A stretch of 54,612 nt of DNA from Levilactobacillus wangkuiensis (GTDB lineage Bacteria > Bacillota > Bacilli > Lactobacillales > Lactobacillaceae), in NCBI RefSeq assembly GCF_016861605.1, contig NZ_BOLM01000019.1, positions 1 to 54,612 on the forward strand, read 5' to 3'. Under the pieces are notes generated by a model. The model was not told where the DNA came from. It ran no database searches and saw only the letters and a program-made list of their open reading frames with translations. Shown in pieces: positions 8,359 to 16,624 of the stretch; position 1 is the stretch's first letter; the number at the start of each line of letters is the position of its first letter. The position numbers and the translations under genes are program-made.

Positions 8359-8364
8359 ATTATA
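8359..8364 (-). promoter_or_regulatory. -10 box of the 102-residue gene
   Basis: A perfect TATAAT on the minus strand lies 29 bases before the start codon. No good -35 is visible at 17 bases. Confidence 0.5.
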
Positions 8365-8379
8365 CCGTGATTTTGGGCA

Positions 8380-8463
8380 AAACAAAACCACTACCAGGGA
8401 ATGGCAGTGGTCGGCATAAGAGAGAAAGAGAATTGATTAGAAGGTAATTATTAATACCTTACG
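8380..8463 (-). ncRNA. Candidate CcpA-regulated small RNA (about 80-85 nt)
   Basis: A strong promoter at 8470-8498 would start a minus-strand RNA near 8463. The RNA would begin with a hairpin (AAGGTA/TACCTT, 8441-8460), continue with a single-stranded pyrimidine tract (TTCTCTTTCTCTCTT, complement of 8418-8432) and end at a hairpin (ACCACTGCC/GGTAGTGGT) followed by TTTTGTTTTG. No ORF with a ribosome site fits. The design resembles staphylococcal RsaI, a CcpA-repressed RNA that binds targets through a C/U-rich segment; the likeness is architectural, not sequence-proven. Confidence 0.55.
8381..8411 (-). terminator. Terminator of the small-RNA candidate
   Basis: ACCACTGCC/GGTAGTGGT hairpin (one G-U) on the minus strand followed by TTTTGTT. 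Confidence 0.75.
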
Positions 8464-8469
8464 AGATAT

Positions 8470-8498
8470 AATATACCGGTTTTTGTAAGCGCTGTCAA
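8470..8498 (-). promoter_or_regulatory. Sigma-A promoter overlapped by a perfect cre site
   Basis: On the minus strand TTGACA (8493-8498), a 17-base spacer and TATATT (8470-8475) form a near-consensus promoter. TGTAAGCGCTGTCA (8484-8497, plus-strand reading) matches the catabolite-response consensus TGWAANCGNTNWCA at every position. It covers the -35 and the spacer, so CcpA binding should repress. Confidence 0.8.
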
Positions 8499-8660
8499 TA
8501 GCTTTCAAAAAATAGTTGGTGATTTTCACTATTATTTTACGTTATCACTTTGGGTGCTCACCAGTTACTCCCTACTCCTACCTAGGGTTGGACCGGATTG
8601 ACGGCCATTTAAAAAATTTATATTTTGTGTCGAATTTGAAAATGGTCTGTAACTTGGCCA

Positions 8661-8948
8661 CTAGCTGGCGCGGCTCAGCTTGCGCCAGAGTTCAACTAAC
8701 CCCACTACCAAGGCCGCACCAACGACCAGAAGAATCCCAACATGCACGGGGAAAATCTGACCGTGAAATTGGCCAATAGCTTGGGTGACCCGGTAAAAGG
8801 TGATGTGAAAAAAGCCCACCCTAAGTGGCGTGACATCATTTGCCCGGGCAAACCAGGCGGCAGATCCGCCCCACAGTAGCATCGCGATTGCTGTGACTAA
8901 TCCACCGCTAATCATTTCGATGAGAATTCGCCGACTGGTTTTGTTCAT
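8661..8948 (-). CDS. Small two-helix membrane protein, function unknown
   Basis: A 95-residue protein with a basic N-terminus (MNKTSRR), a first membrane helix at about 13-33, a loop of about 35 residues, and a second helix at about 68-87 followed by a basic end (WRKLSRAS). A strong ribosome site GGGGAGG lies 8 bases before the ATG. No family recognised and no conserved charged residue inside the helices. Stands alone between the small-RNA locus and the tandem repeat array. Confidence 0.65.
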   Translation of the reverse strand: MNKTSRRILIEMISGGLVTAIAMLLWGGSAAWFARANDVTPLRVGFFHITFYRVTQAIGQFHGQIFPVHVGILLVVGAALVVGLVELWRKLSRAS

Positions 8949-9061
8949 GTGGAATGCCTCCCCTTTTGATTGAGGCTAGTTTACTGCAAGTTGTTTGCGA
9001 CCGGCTCAATTTGTGCACGGTTAGGTTGGTGAGTTCTATTTGTGTGCGTTTTGATTTATTT

Positions 9062-9096
9062 TGAAAGAAAAGAACCACCTTGGATTTGGCAGTTCT
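9062..9096 (-). terminator. Terminator-like hairpin at the end of the tandem array
   Basis: AGAAC/GTTCT plus inner pairs on the minus strand, followed by a pyrimidine tract TTTTCTTTC. It closes the left end of the 140/141-bp array and would end a minus-strand transcript of it. Confidence 0.5.
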
Positions 9097-9099
9097 TGG

Positions 9100-9665
9100 T
9101 TAGCGTTATATTTGCTTAGGGCGTCTGATTGGCTCTTCGCGGAACTATCCTGGTCCTGGCGGCTTCCGAAACGTGCTACGCGAGCCAGGTCCCTGCGCTT
9201 AACCCCGACTAAGCAATGACCCAAGCCCGGCATAGTCCTTAGATCTTATCTTGCTTTAGGTCGTTCGCTTGACTCCTCGCGGAACTATCCTGGTCCTGGC
9301 AGCTTCTGAAACGTGCTACGCGGGGCAACTGGTTCCGCCTAACTCCGTAACGGAAACGCCCCAGGCTCAGGGTTAGTTCTTTGCTTTCATCTTGCTTTAA
9401 ATCGTTTGCTTGGTTCTCCACGGAACTATCCTGATACTTGCGGCTTCCGAGACGTGCTACGCGAGCCAGGTCCCTGCGCTTAACCCCGACTAAGCAATGA
9501 CCCAAGCCCGGGGTAGACCTTAAATTTTATCTTGCTTTAGGTCGTTTGATTGGCTCCTCGCGGAACTATCCTGCTCCTGGCAGCCTCCAAAACGTGCTAC
9601 GCGAGCCAGACTCCTGCGCTTAACCCGGCAAAGAAAATATCCCAAGTTCGGGGATATTCCCTTTG
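9100..9665 (-). repeat. Tandem array of four 140/141-bp structured repeats (family C)
   Basis: The core GGAACTATCC starts at 9141, 9281, 9422 and 9562 (spacing 140, 141, 140). Each unit has the same order on the plus strand: a GGAACTATCCTG core, CTTCCGAAACGTGCTACGCG (some variation), a variable arm, then TTATCTTGCTTTA before the next unit. The variable arm differs between units yet can always form a hairpin: GCTTA..TAAGC in units 1 and 3, CCGTTACGG inside GGGGC..GCCCC in unit 2, and a long GGCAAAG..CTTTGCC hairpin in unit 4. Two of the three spacings are not multiples of three, so no reading frame continues through the array. Probable non-coding RNA or structural DNA. Confidence 0.8.
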
Positions 9666-9708
9666 CCACGTTAATGCTCAGAGTCTAAACGGCTCGCTCC
9701 GCACTCTA

Positions 9709-9736
9709 CAAAAAGAGACCGAGAATTTCTTCTCGG
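9709..9736 (-). terminator. Terminator after tagH
   Basis: CCGAGAA/TTCTCGG with a GAAA-type tetraloop on the minus strand, followed by TCTCTTTTT. It lies about 145 bases after the tagH stop and just before the tandem array. Confidence 0.75.
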
Positions 9737-9878
9737 CCCCGCCATTTAGTCTTCACCAAATGAGAGATAAACCTTTATTCGGTTCATTGGGAAATCAAAT
9801 AAAGGGGTAAATAAATGGTAACTTAAAGATACCACGAAAAATAATAAAAATCTATCCGTATTCTTACTATTTTCTAAT

Positions 9879-10964
9879 TTATTTCACATTTGTTGTTTTG
9901 TTTGAGTCATGAAGCACTGTTTCTGGGTGCACAATGCTCCCTGGGTTTTGCAGGACTTCACTCACTGAGTGACCCGAAACGTTGACCAGGCAAGCCAGGA
10001 CAAAGACGATAGCGACTCCGAAGGTTAAAATTCGGTTCCCCCAACTCATCTTTTCACTGATAACTGAGCCATAGAAGTCCTTCTTGACCTCGGCTGCCAC
10101 GTTGGCATCATCTGGTGCCGCCGCTTGGCGTTCCTCGGTGACCTGTTTCTGGTAGGCATCAATATCAAAAGACTTTTGGTTGGTCTTCATTTGGCGTTGG
10201 AAGTGCTTCTTTTCCTTCTTGGTCTGACCCTTGAACCACTTAGTGAATTCACGGTAGTGCTTGACCACATCAGCGGTTGCACCGATTTCCTTGAGCGTCC
10301 CGTAGTGAATCCAGGCGACTCGGTCACACAGAATTTCCACTTGCTTCAAGGAGTGACTGACGAAGACGATGGTCTTGCCCTCATCTTTAAACTCAGAAAT
10401 CTTGTCCACACACTTTTGGTAGAAAGTATCATCCCCAACGGACAACGCTTCATCAATGATCAAGATGTCTGGATTCACGTGCACGGCAATGGAAAAGCCC
10501 AGCCGTGACTTCATCCCAGAAGAGTAGCTCTTAACTGGTTGGTATAAGAAATCACCAATATCAGCGAACGACACGATGTCGTCCATTAACGCATCAATTT
10601 CGGGATTGGTCAGCCCCTGCATCAAGGCCTTCAACCGAATGTTTTCCAATCCGGTCAGGTTGCCCCGCAAGCCGGCACCGATGGCGATGATCGAGGTATC
10701 CCCGCGAACATCGACCGTCCCCGTCGTTTGGGGAATGATGCCGGAGATGATGTTAGACAACGTTGACTTTCCGGAACCGTTGACCCCAATCAAGCCCAGG
10801 GTTTCACCCGGCTTCACTTCCAGGGAAATACCCATCAGTGACCAGAAATGTGGCACGGTGGAGTTGCGCAGTGAGAAGAACGCACGCAGTTTTTCCGCTT
10901 GGCTCTTGTACAGATCGTATTCCTTCGTAACGTGTTGTACTTTAATTTTGTAAGAATTATCCAT
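9879..10964 (-). CDS. tagH: Teichoic acid export ATP-binding protein TagH
   Basis: A 361-residue ABC-type ATPase that energises export of wall teichoic acid across the membrane together with TagG. Walker A GVNGSGKST (about 60-68), the unusual signature YSSGMKSR typical of polysaccharide exporters, Walker B ILIIDEAL, and H-loop VFVSHS. After the ATPase domain (about 1-240) comes a charged cytosolic stretch, a single membrane helix near 308-328, and a short C-terminal external tail, as in other TagH proteins. No tagG lies beside it in the window, so the partner must be encoded elsewhere. Transcribed alone, with its own terminator. Confidence 0.9.
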   Translation of the reverse strand: MDNSYKIKVQHVTKEYDLYKSQAEKLRAFFSLRNSTVPHFWSLMGISLEVKPGETLGLIGVNGSGKSTLSNIISGIIPQTTGTVDVRGDTSIIAIGAGLRGNLTGLENIRLKALMQGLTNPEIDALMDDIVSFADIGDFLYQPVKSYSSGMKSRLGFSIAVHVNPDILIIDEALSVGDDTFYQKCVDKISEFKDEGKTIVFVSHSLKQVEILCDRVAWIHYGTLKEIGATADVVKHYREFTKWFKGQTKKEKKHFQRQMKTNQKSFDIDAYQKQVTEERQAAAPDDANVAAEVKKDFYGSVISEKMSWGNRILTFGVAIVFVLACLVNVSGHSVSEVLQNPGSIVHPETVLHDSNKTTNVK

Positions 10965-11118
10965 GAATTAAACTTCCTAACTCAATTTTTACGTTTCCTT
11001 ATGCGGCCCGTAAACGTACCGGGCTCAGTCTGTTGTATTATACCAAATATTTGTGACTTGTGGGAACTTTCTAGTCAGCCTTAGCGATTTGTTAAGGTGT
11101 CCGCGGTGTTCCAAACGC

Positions 11119-11152
11119 AAAAAGGTTCGGCAGCCCCACGGCTACCAAACCT
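11119..11152 (-). terminator. Terminator of the glucosaminidase gene
   Basis: AGGTTTGGTAGCC/GGCTGCCGAACCT hairpin (13 pairs with wobble) followed by TTTTTG on the minus strand. Confidence 0.9.
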
Positions 11153-11170
11153 CCAAATTATCCATTCAAT

Positions 11171-12616
11171 TTAAGCTAACGCGCGTGAATCGACCCAGTA
11201 ATTGGTCTTGTTCCCGCTGAACTGGATTCGGTACCAAGTCGTCCCGTAGGCCGTCTTGAGTCCCTTATAGTTCACCGTAACCTTAGTGCCCTTCTTACTT
11301 CCACTCGGCCATTTATAGCTTTCCTGGTTAAAATGGGTCTTCTTCACGTGATTGTAAAGCGTATATTTTTTGTACTTGGCGCTCAGCTTCTTGGTGCCAC
11401 TGGCCGCTGAGTACACGACGTAATCGTACTGGGGACTGGCAGCCGTTTCCGTTGACGCAATCCAGTATTTACCGTCGCCAACCTTGATCCGGTACCAGGT
11501 CGATTTGACGCCATCCTGCGTCTTCACCGCCTGATTATCAGCCGCGTAGGACTTCGCCGTTAACTTCTTCAGCGTGCCCATGGACTTGGCCAGGTACGGC
11601 GAATTGAACACGTGGTTGTAGTAACTCCCACTCAACGCACTGTTCACCTTGACCGTGGCTGACCCCTTGGTGTACTTAACGGTGGGCAAGGTTAACGCTT
11701 TGCCGTACACCCAATACTTCTTGGCCGAGCTGCTGTTGCTAAATTTCAGCCGGTACCAAGTCGTCTTCTTACCCGTCGTCGTGGCCTTCTTGACTCCACG
11801 CATATCCAGGTAAACCTGCACGTCCTGGCCGGCTCTGACCTTGTTCCAAGCCGTCTTCGTGACCTTTTCGCGGGTCCCCTTGATGTGGTTGTACAGGCGG
11901 TAACTGGTATATTGGGCGTTCAGCCGGGCCGTTTGGGTCCCACTAGCGCCAAAGTACGTCGCCTTATCATACACGACTGGCTTGGGCTTAGGTGCCGCGG
12001 TATCCGCACTACTACTGTTAGAGGAGCTGCTGGATGAACTGGTCGAGCTCCCATCTAGCAGCGAGCTCAGACTGTATGTCTTAATAATCGAGATAAGACT
12101 GCTACCATAGGTCGGGGCGGTGGCGTAGGTGTTGGTCAGCGCATTGGCTGCATCACTGTAAGTCGCCGCATTTTCCCGCCAGGTCCCACTATAAATCGTG
12201 GGATTGTAACTGGTCCCGTTGCGTAACAACGTGGCATTGTCCGTCATTGAGGCCTTGGCGCTAGGATATTTTCTAAAGTTGGCATTTGTATAGTATAACT
12301 GTCCGTTACTATCGTACTCGGACGTCTGCATCGTCACGGATTGACCATTATAAGCGCCCTTAATGCCAAAGTAATTATTGGCGGTAGTGGTGAGCGTACT
12401 GGTCCCCCAAGCGCTCTCTAAGGCAGCCTGAGCCATCATCACGGACGGATACAATTTATACTTGTTTGCCACCGTCGTGACCGGACTCTTTAAAGTTGAG
12501 ATAAAGGTTTGTGGGTCGGTGGTCGCCGCATGACCCGTCCCCTTACTAATGGTAAAGCCACCGACGCCGACACCCAAGACGAGCGCGGCTAGTAGCCATC
12601 GTTTCGTTCGCTTCAT
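11171..12616 (-). CDS. Secreted peptidoglycan hydrolase (GH73 glucosaminidase) with wall-binding repeats
   Basis: A 481-residue exported protein. Signal peptide about 1-30 (cleavage near GHAAT). GH73 endo-beta-N-acetylglucosaminidase domain about 35-185, with the catalytic Glu in AQAALESAWGTS and the fold marker NNYFGIKG. Then a Ser-rich linker (about 190-210) and three SH3/GW-like repeats of about 85 residues, each with YNH near the start and TWYRI..YWV near the end, which bind the wall or teichoic acids. Cleaves glycan strands for wall turnover or cell separation. Single gene, plus own terminator. Compared with AcmA-type enzymes it uses GW-like modules in place of LysM domains. Confidence 0.85.
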   Translation of the reverse strand: MKRTKRWLLAALVLGVGVGGFTISKGTGHAATTDPQTFISTLKSPVTTVANKYKLYPSVMMAQAALESAWGTSTLTTTANNYFGIKGAYNGQSVTMQTSEYDSNGQLYYTNANFRKYPSAKASMTDNATLLRNGTSYNPTIYSGTWRENAATYSDAANALTNTYATAPTYGSSLISIIKTYSLSSLLDGSSTSSSSSSSNSSSADTAAPKPKPVVYDKATYFGASGTQTARLNAQYTSYRLYNHIKGTREKVTKTAWNKVRAGQDVQVYLDMRGVKKATTTGKKTTWYRLKFSNSSSAKKYWVYGKALTLPTVKYTKGSATVKVNSALSGSYYNHVFNSPYLAKSMGTLKKLTAKSYAADNQAVKTQDGVKSTWYRIKVGDGKYWIASTETAASPQYDYVVYSAASGTKKLSAKYKKYTLYNHVKKTHFNQESYKWPSGSKKGTKVTVNYKGLKTAYGTTWYRIQFSGNKTNYWVDSRALA

Positions 12617-12718
12617 TTTACCGGTTTCCCCCTTAAAATCGCTTCCAGGACAAGAATACCATATGTGCCCCGGGTGCAGAAAGGAAAATTCAAGAGAAAA
12701 TGCGGTTGAAACAAAGAC

Positions 12719-13441
12719 TTAATCTAACTGACTTGCAGCGGCCTCATCCAAGATCACGGTCACGTTCGGATGAGTCTGCAAATAACTGGCTGGCACGTCT
12801 GGCGTTACGGGGCCTTGAATCATGGCAGCAACTGCGGCAGCCTTGCCTTCACCGTAGGCCACAATCAGGATTTGCTTAGCCTTTAAGATGGACCCGATGC
12901 CCATGGAATAAGCGTAACGGGGAACTTCATCGGCGTTGTCAAAGAACCGCGCATTGGCGTCAATGGTGGAGTCCGTCAGCGTTACCTTATAGGTCGTTGA
13001 GTCCGGGTCGGTCCCGGGTTCGTTAAAGCCGATGTGGCCGTTCTTCCCCAAGCCCAACAGTTGTAAATCAATGGGGTTTTCCGCAATGATTTGATCGTAT
13101 TCGCTAGTGGCCTTAGCCGCATCCAAATCGGACCCATCTGGGACGTATGAATGGGCAAAAGGTTTAGCGTTGAATAAATGTTCTTGCATAAAGTAATGGT
13201 AGCTTTGTGGATGGTCCGCGTTCAAACCAACATATTCGTCCAGGTTGACCGACGTTAATTGACTGAAGTCCAAATCGCTCGCAGCCAATTGTTCATAGAT
13301 GGTGACTGGCGTGCTCCCAGTTGCTAAGCCTAAAACCTTGGCCCCGTTCTGTAACGCATCTTCAAAGACCCGGAAACCAGCCTGGCCCCCTGCTTGCTTG
13401 TCGCTGACAATTTGTACCTTCATGTTCGTCAATTGTTTCAT
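12719..13441 (-). CDS. nagB: Glucosamine-6-phosphate deaminase
   Basis: Converts glucosamine-6-phosphate to fructose-6-phosphate and ammonia, opposing GlmS, whose gene is 1 kb away. Family motifs: GLATGSTPV (phosphate loop), NLDEYVGL (with the catalytic Asp) and [14 protein letters not shown] (Asp/His/Glu catalytic group). The ATG at 13441 was chosen because GAGAGGGAG lies 10 bases before it; family members usually begin near the Met six residues later, which has no ribosome site. About 240 residues, normal. Unlike many lactobacilli there is no nagA beside it. Confidence 0.92.
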   Translation of the reverse strand: MKQLTNMKVQIVSDKQAGGQAGFRVFEDALQNGAKVLGLATGSTPVTIYEQLAASDLDFSQLTSVNLDEYVGLNADHPQSYHYFMQEHLFNAKPFAHSYVPDGSDLDAAKATSEYDQIIAENPIDLQLLGLGKNGHIGFNEPGTDPDSTTYKVTLTDSTIDANARFFDNADEVPRYAYSMGIGSILKAKQILIVAYGEGKAAAVAAMIQGPVTPDVPASYLQTHPNVTVILDEAAASQLD

Positions 13442-13539
13442 ATCATTCAGTCTCCCTCTCTTAATGGTATAGTCCAATTATAAATGCTCTAGACCAGTTT
13501 TGCAAGCCATTTGCTCGGGATTTTGAAAATTTTTGAAAA

Positions 13540-13574
13540 CAAAAAGGACGACCGCCAAAATGGCTACCGTCCCA
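13540..13574 (-). terminator. Terminator of the 41-residue gene
   Basis: GGACGGTAGCC/GGCGGTCGTCC with G-U pairs on the minus strand followed by TTTTTG; the stem starts right after the stop codon. Confidence 0.75.
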
Positions 13575-13700
13575 CTACTTCCGCCGAATTCCCCGCCGGT
13601 TGGCGCTTAAATCGTTCTGTTGCTTCCGGAATTTTTCAAAAGTGGCATCCTTTTGCTTCTGGTTTTTATGACTATCGACTCGCTTCGTATATTTCATCAT
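13575..13700 (-). CDS. Very small basic protein (41 residues)
   Basis: Reads MMKYTKRVDSHKNQ, then KQKDATFEKFRKQQND, then LSANRRGIRRK and a TAG stop. GGGAGGTG lies 3 bases before the first ATG (6 before the second), a strong ribosome site, and a terminator follows at once. Strongly basic and hydrophilic, with a predicted amphipathic helix in the middle and an Arg-rich end; no membrane segment. Such proteins often bind nucleic acid or ribosomes, but nothing here proves it. The plus-strand ORF across the same region has no ribosome site and is a shadow. Confidence 0.7.
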   Translation of the reverse strand: MMKYTKRVDSHKNQKQKDATFEKFRKQQNDLSANRRGIRRK

Positions 13701-13839
13701 TTTCACCTCCCGCTTTCATAGATTATTTGCAATTACTATACAACTAAAAGTAAGTTAACGCAAGAAAAAGACGTTTCACGACTGGCACCAAGGCGACGTT
13801 ACTAAGATGATGATCAACTAAAGCGTTCGGCTTTTCCCA

Positions 13840-14055
13840 TAGCGGCTCTAACGTTAGCGAACAATCCCAGCGACCAGAGGCGGCTCAAAGTGCCCGGCTG
13901 TGTCGGTGGTCTTGGCTGAGGTTTTGTCTCAGCCTAGTCCACGGGACAACCTTTGAGACCGCCCCTCAGGCTCAAAGTTGAGGTGGAAGACCGCTCCTCA
14001 GTCTGGAACCGGCCCCATGCCGGGCACTTTGAAAGCCGCCGTCGGGAGCGGAAAT
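13840..14055 (+). repeat. Structured repeat, family A copy 2
   Basis: Closing stem of about 20 pairs: 13879-13898 with 14019-14040 (13 perfect pairs CAAAGTGCCCGGC, a bulge, then GGCGGCT/AGCCGCC). Inside are GGCTGAG/CTCAGCC, CTTTGAG/CTCAAAG with loop ACCGCCCCTCAGG, and an arm GTGGAAGACCGCTCCTCAGTC. No coding frame. Confidence 0.8.
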
Positions 14056-14135
14056 TAACCACCCCATACACATAGACACCAGGACAGCTGAGTCTACCCA
14101 CTTATTGGGTGGCGTGGCACTAAACCAGTCTCAGC

Positions 14136-14325
14136 GACCAGAGGCGGTTTTGCGGACGCAGCTGTGTCGGTAGTGTTAGACCGAGCGCTTTTCTCGGCCT
14201 TACACTACGGGACGACCTGGGAAACTCGCGCACCCTAGCGAGGTTTCCAGGCGAGGTGGAAGACCGCTCCTCAGGCTGGAACCGTGCCCCACAGCAGCGG
14301 GAGCAAAGTCCGCCGCCGGGAGCGG
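14136..14325 (+). repeat. Structured repeat, family A copy 3
   Basis: Same layout as copy 2 about 260 bases upstream. The first hairpin has changed on both sides (CCGAG/CTCGG in place of GCTGAG/CTCAGC). The second has a longer stem (CCTGG..AACTCGC / GCGAGGTTTCCAGG) of the type also found in family B. The closing stem is weaker (GGCGG, TTTGC and GCTGTG blocks still pair). Confidence 0.75.
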
Positions 14326-14336
14326 CAAACAAAGCT

Positions 14337-14368
14337 AAAAAAAGAGCCACCCAACAAGTGGGTAGCTC
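14337..14368 (-). terminator. Terminator of glmS
   Basis: GAGCTACCCA/TGGGTGGCTC (one G-U) on the minus strand followed by TTTTTTT, 12 bases after the glmS stop. Confidence 0.92.
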
Positions 14369-14380
14369 TCAGGTGAAACT

Positions 14381-16198
14381 TTATTCAACAGTCACACTCT
14401 TGGCCAAATTCCGTGGCTTATCAACATCCAAGCCCTTGTTCAGACTAGTGTAGTAAGCCAACAGTTGTGCTGGGACAACGCTCAGCAATGGCATTAACAT
14501 TTCATCAACATCTGGCAGGATCAAGTCGTCGCCGTCAACGGCTAAACCTTCGCGAACGATGGTCAACGTCTTGGCACCCCGCGCCATAGTTTCTTGTAAG
14601 TTACTCCGAGTCAGGCCGGCCGTCTTTTCCTGGGTGATGAACCCAATGACTGGCGTGCCCTCTTCGATCAAGGCAATCGTCCCATGCTTCAATTCACCGG
14701 AAGCAAAGCCTTCACATTGAATGTAAGAAATTTCCTTCAACTTCAAAGCAGCTTCCAAAGAAACGGCGTGGTCGATGCCCCGGCCAATGTAGAAGGCCCG
14801 GTTGGTCTTCAACAGGTAGTTGTTCGAAATGGCTTCCAACTTGTCCTTTTCGTCAACGATGGCCTGCATCCCCGTAGCAACTAAACCAAGTTGTTGGCGG
14901 ATGTTAAAGTTTTGGGCGATGATTTGGCCCGTCACTTCACCTAAGGCCTTAGCCAGGATGGCTTCCAACGCGATTTGCGCCGTGTAAGCCTTGGTTGAGG
15001 CAACCGCAATTTCAGGACCGGCATGTAACAGCAACGTGTAGGTCGCTTCACGAGACAACGTGGAGTTTTGGACGTTCGTGATGGTCAGGCTTGGGTAGCC
15101 AGCATCATTCACGTTGACCAGCACTTCACGACTGTCGGCCGTTTCACCGGATTGCGTCAGGAAGATAAAGAATGGCTTCTCTGATAACATCGGTTGTTCG
15201 TAGGCAAATTCAGAAGAAACGTGAACTTCCGTTGGGATGTGAGCCAAGTTTTCAAACAAACGCTTCCCAATCAAACCGGCATGGTAGCTGGTCCCGGCAC
15301 CCACGATGTACAGGCGGTCAGCGGCCTGCATGGCCTTCAACAGCTTGTCATCGATTTCTGGTTCGCCGTGTTCTGACAGGTAGGTTTGAGCTAACTTGCG
15401 CATCACGTTAGGTTGTTCGTCGACTTCCTTCAACATGTAGAATGGGTAAGTCCCCTTGTCGGCTTCGTCGGCGTTCATGTCAACGTGGAAGGTCTTCCGT
15501 TCAACGGCATTCCCGTCAGCGTCTTCAATGGCCACCTTGTCAGGGGTGATCGTAACGACTTCACCATCCATCAATTCCAGGAAGTCATGGGTTTCGCGTA
15601 ACATTGCCAGGGCATCGGAGCAGACCACGTTAAAACCGTCGCCGACCCCAATCAACAATGGGCTCTTGTTCTTAGCAACGAATAACGTGTCTGGTTGTTC
15701 GCGGTCCATCATCAAGAAGGCGTAAGAGGAACCCTTTAACAGGCTCAACGTCTTAAGGAAGGCTTGCTTGGCGTCCAGATTGTCTTCAACGGCAAACTTG
15801 TCGATCAATTGTACAACAACTTCGGTATCCGTTTGGCTCTTGAAAGGTACGTCGCTCAAGTACTTAGCCTTGAGTTCTTGGAAGTTGTCGATGACCCCGT
15901 TGTGAACCAAGTAGAACCGGTCGTCGTTTGAGAAATGAGGATGCGCGTTATCCACGCTAACGACCCCATGAGTTGCCCAACGCGTATGACCGATCCCAGT
16001 AGAACCGTGTACGTCGGGGGTAATCTTTGAACGCAGTTGGGAAATCCGGCCCTTGGTCTTAACCAAGTAGTCCTGTCCCTTTTGGTCGTTCACGTAAATA
16101 CCAGCTGAATCATAACCCCGGTATTCTAGCTTTTGTAAGCCGTCGACTAAGATCTTAACGGCGTTGTCGTTACCCGTAACACCAACAATTCCACACAT
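14381..16198 (-). CDS. glmS: Glutamine-fructose-6-phosphate aminotransferase (isomerizing)
   Basis: Makes glucosamine-6-phosphate from fructose-6-phosphate and glutamine, first step of UDP-GlcNAc synthesis. 605 residues. The start is MCGIVGV, since the second residue must be the N-terminal nucleophile Cys; AGGAAG lies 9 bases upstream. The longer frame to 16318 is the leader. Glutaminase domain about 1-230 (HTRWATHG, HNGVIDN, SDTE-like SQTDTEV), then two SIS sugar-isomerase domains (GAGTSYHAG, SQSGETAD, STKAYTAQ) ending DKPRNLAKSVTVE. Transcribed alone from the promoter at 16333-16361. The last step of the same pathway block, glmM, lies upstream. Confidence 0.97.
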   Translation of the reverse strand: MCGIVGVTGNDNAVKILVDGLQKLEYRGYDSAGIYVNDQKGQDYLVKTKGRISQLRSKITPDVHGSTGIGHTRWATHGVVSVDNAHPHFSNDDRFYLVHNGVIDNFQELKAKYLSDVPFKSQTDTEVVVQLIDKFAVEDNLDAKQAFLKTLSLLKGSSYAFLMMDREQPDTLFVAKNKSPLLIGVGDGFNVVCSDALAMLRETHDFLELMDGEVVTITPDKVAIEDADGNAVERKTFHVDMNADEADKGTYPFYMLKEVDEQPNVMRKLAQTYLSEHGEPEIDDKLLKAMQAADRLYIVGAGTSYHAGLIGKRLFENLAHIPTEVHVSSEFAYEQPMLSEKPFFIFLTQSGETADSREVLVNVNDAGYPSLTITNVQNSTLSREATYTLLLHAGPEIAVASTKAYTAQIALEAILAKALGEVTGQIIAQNFNIRQQLGLVATGMQAIVDEKDKLEAISNNYLLKTNRAFYIGRGIDHAVSLEAALKLKEISYIQCEGFASGELKHGTIALIEEGTPVIGFITQEKTAGLTRSNLQETMARGAKTLTIVREGLAVDGDDLILPDVDEMLMPLLSVVPAQLLAYYTSLNKGLDVDKPRNLAKSVTVE

Positions 16199-16325
16199 AG
16201 TTTTTATCTTCCTTTGCTCGACACCGGTTCCGGTAAACCGGACGGGTCGGATAATTTGATTATTAAATGAATGAGCTTTCTCAGAAATTGGTATAGACTG
16301 AAACGTCTTGAAAGCCATCTCCGAA
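16199..16325 (-). other. glmS 5' leader, no ribozyme recognised
   Basis: About 125 bases between the probable start of transcription and the glmS ATG. I looked for the glmS ribozyme core known from Bacillus leaders and did not see it. A small CCGGTTTACCGG hairpin lies about 45 bases before the start codon. Control, if any, is by another route. Confidence 0.5.
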
Positions 16326-16332
16326 TGACTAT

Positions 16333-16361
16333 ACTTTACAGCGTTCCGTCAGGGTTGTCAA
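16333..16361 (-). promoter_or_regulatory. glmS: Sigma-A promoter of glmS
   Basis: On the minus strand TTGACA (16356-16361), 17-base spacer and TAAAGT (16333-16338). Confidence 0.8.
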
Positions 16362-16509
16362 TCAGAAAAGCCAAAACCGGTATATCAAAATATTTATACA
16401 AGAAAAACTTAAAAAACACGCACCTATTTGCCTACTTATTGAGTAAGTCATTGGGCAATTTGGTCATTCATGACTGACAGCAATTTCCGTTCACCAGCAA
16501 ATAGTCCAA

Positions 16510-16553
16510 GAAAAAACAGGATTGGCGACTCAGTATGTGAGTCGTCAATCCCG
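16510..16553 (-). terminator. Terminator downstream of glmM and its repeats
   Basis: GGATTGACGACTCA/TGAGTCGCCAATCC (one mismatch or wobble) on the minus strand followed by TGTTTTTT. It lies after the two family B repeats, so these would be part of the glmM 3' untranslated RNA. Confidence 0.85.
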
Positions 16554-16624
16554 TTCGAAATTCTAATTTATTTAATGTTTGTTATCTAGCAAAGCAATCT
16601 CACCATAAAACAGACGCCTAGCAA

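Noticed and set aside
9036..9505. Two ORFs of 65 and 88 codons within the tandem array, sharing a repeated peptide
   Set aside because: Repeat spacing is 140, 141 and 140 bases, so the frame changes between units; no ribosome site precedes either ORF. Chance translation of a repeat.
9100..9665. CRISPR array
   Set aside because: Units are 140 bases with a long conserved part and a hairpin arm; there are no short repeats with unrelated spacers and no cas genes.
13511..13747. Plus-strand 78-codon ORF
   Set aside because: Opposite the small basic gene, no ribosome site, and it runs through the minus-strand terminator hairpin.
16199..16325. glmS ribozyme
   Set aside because: The conserved cleavage core known from Bacillus leaders was not seen in the 125-base leader.
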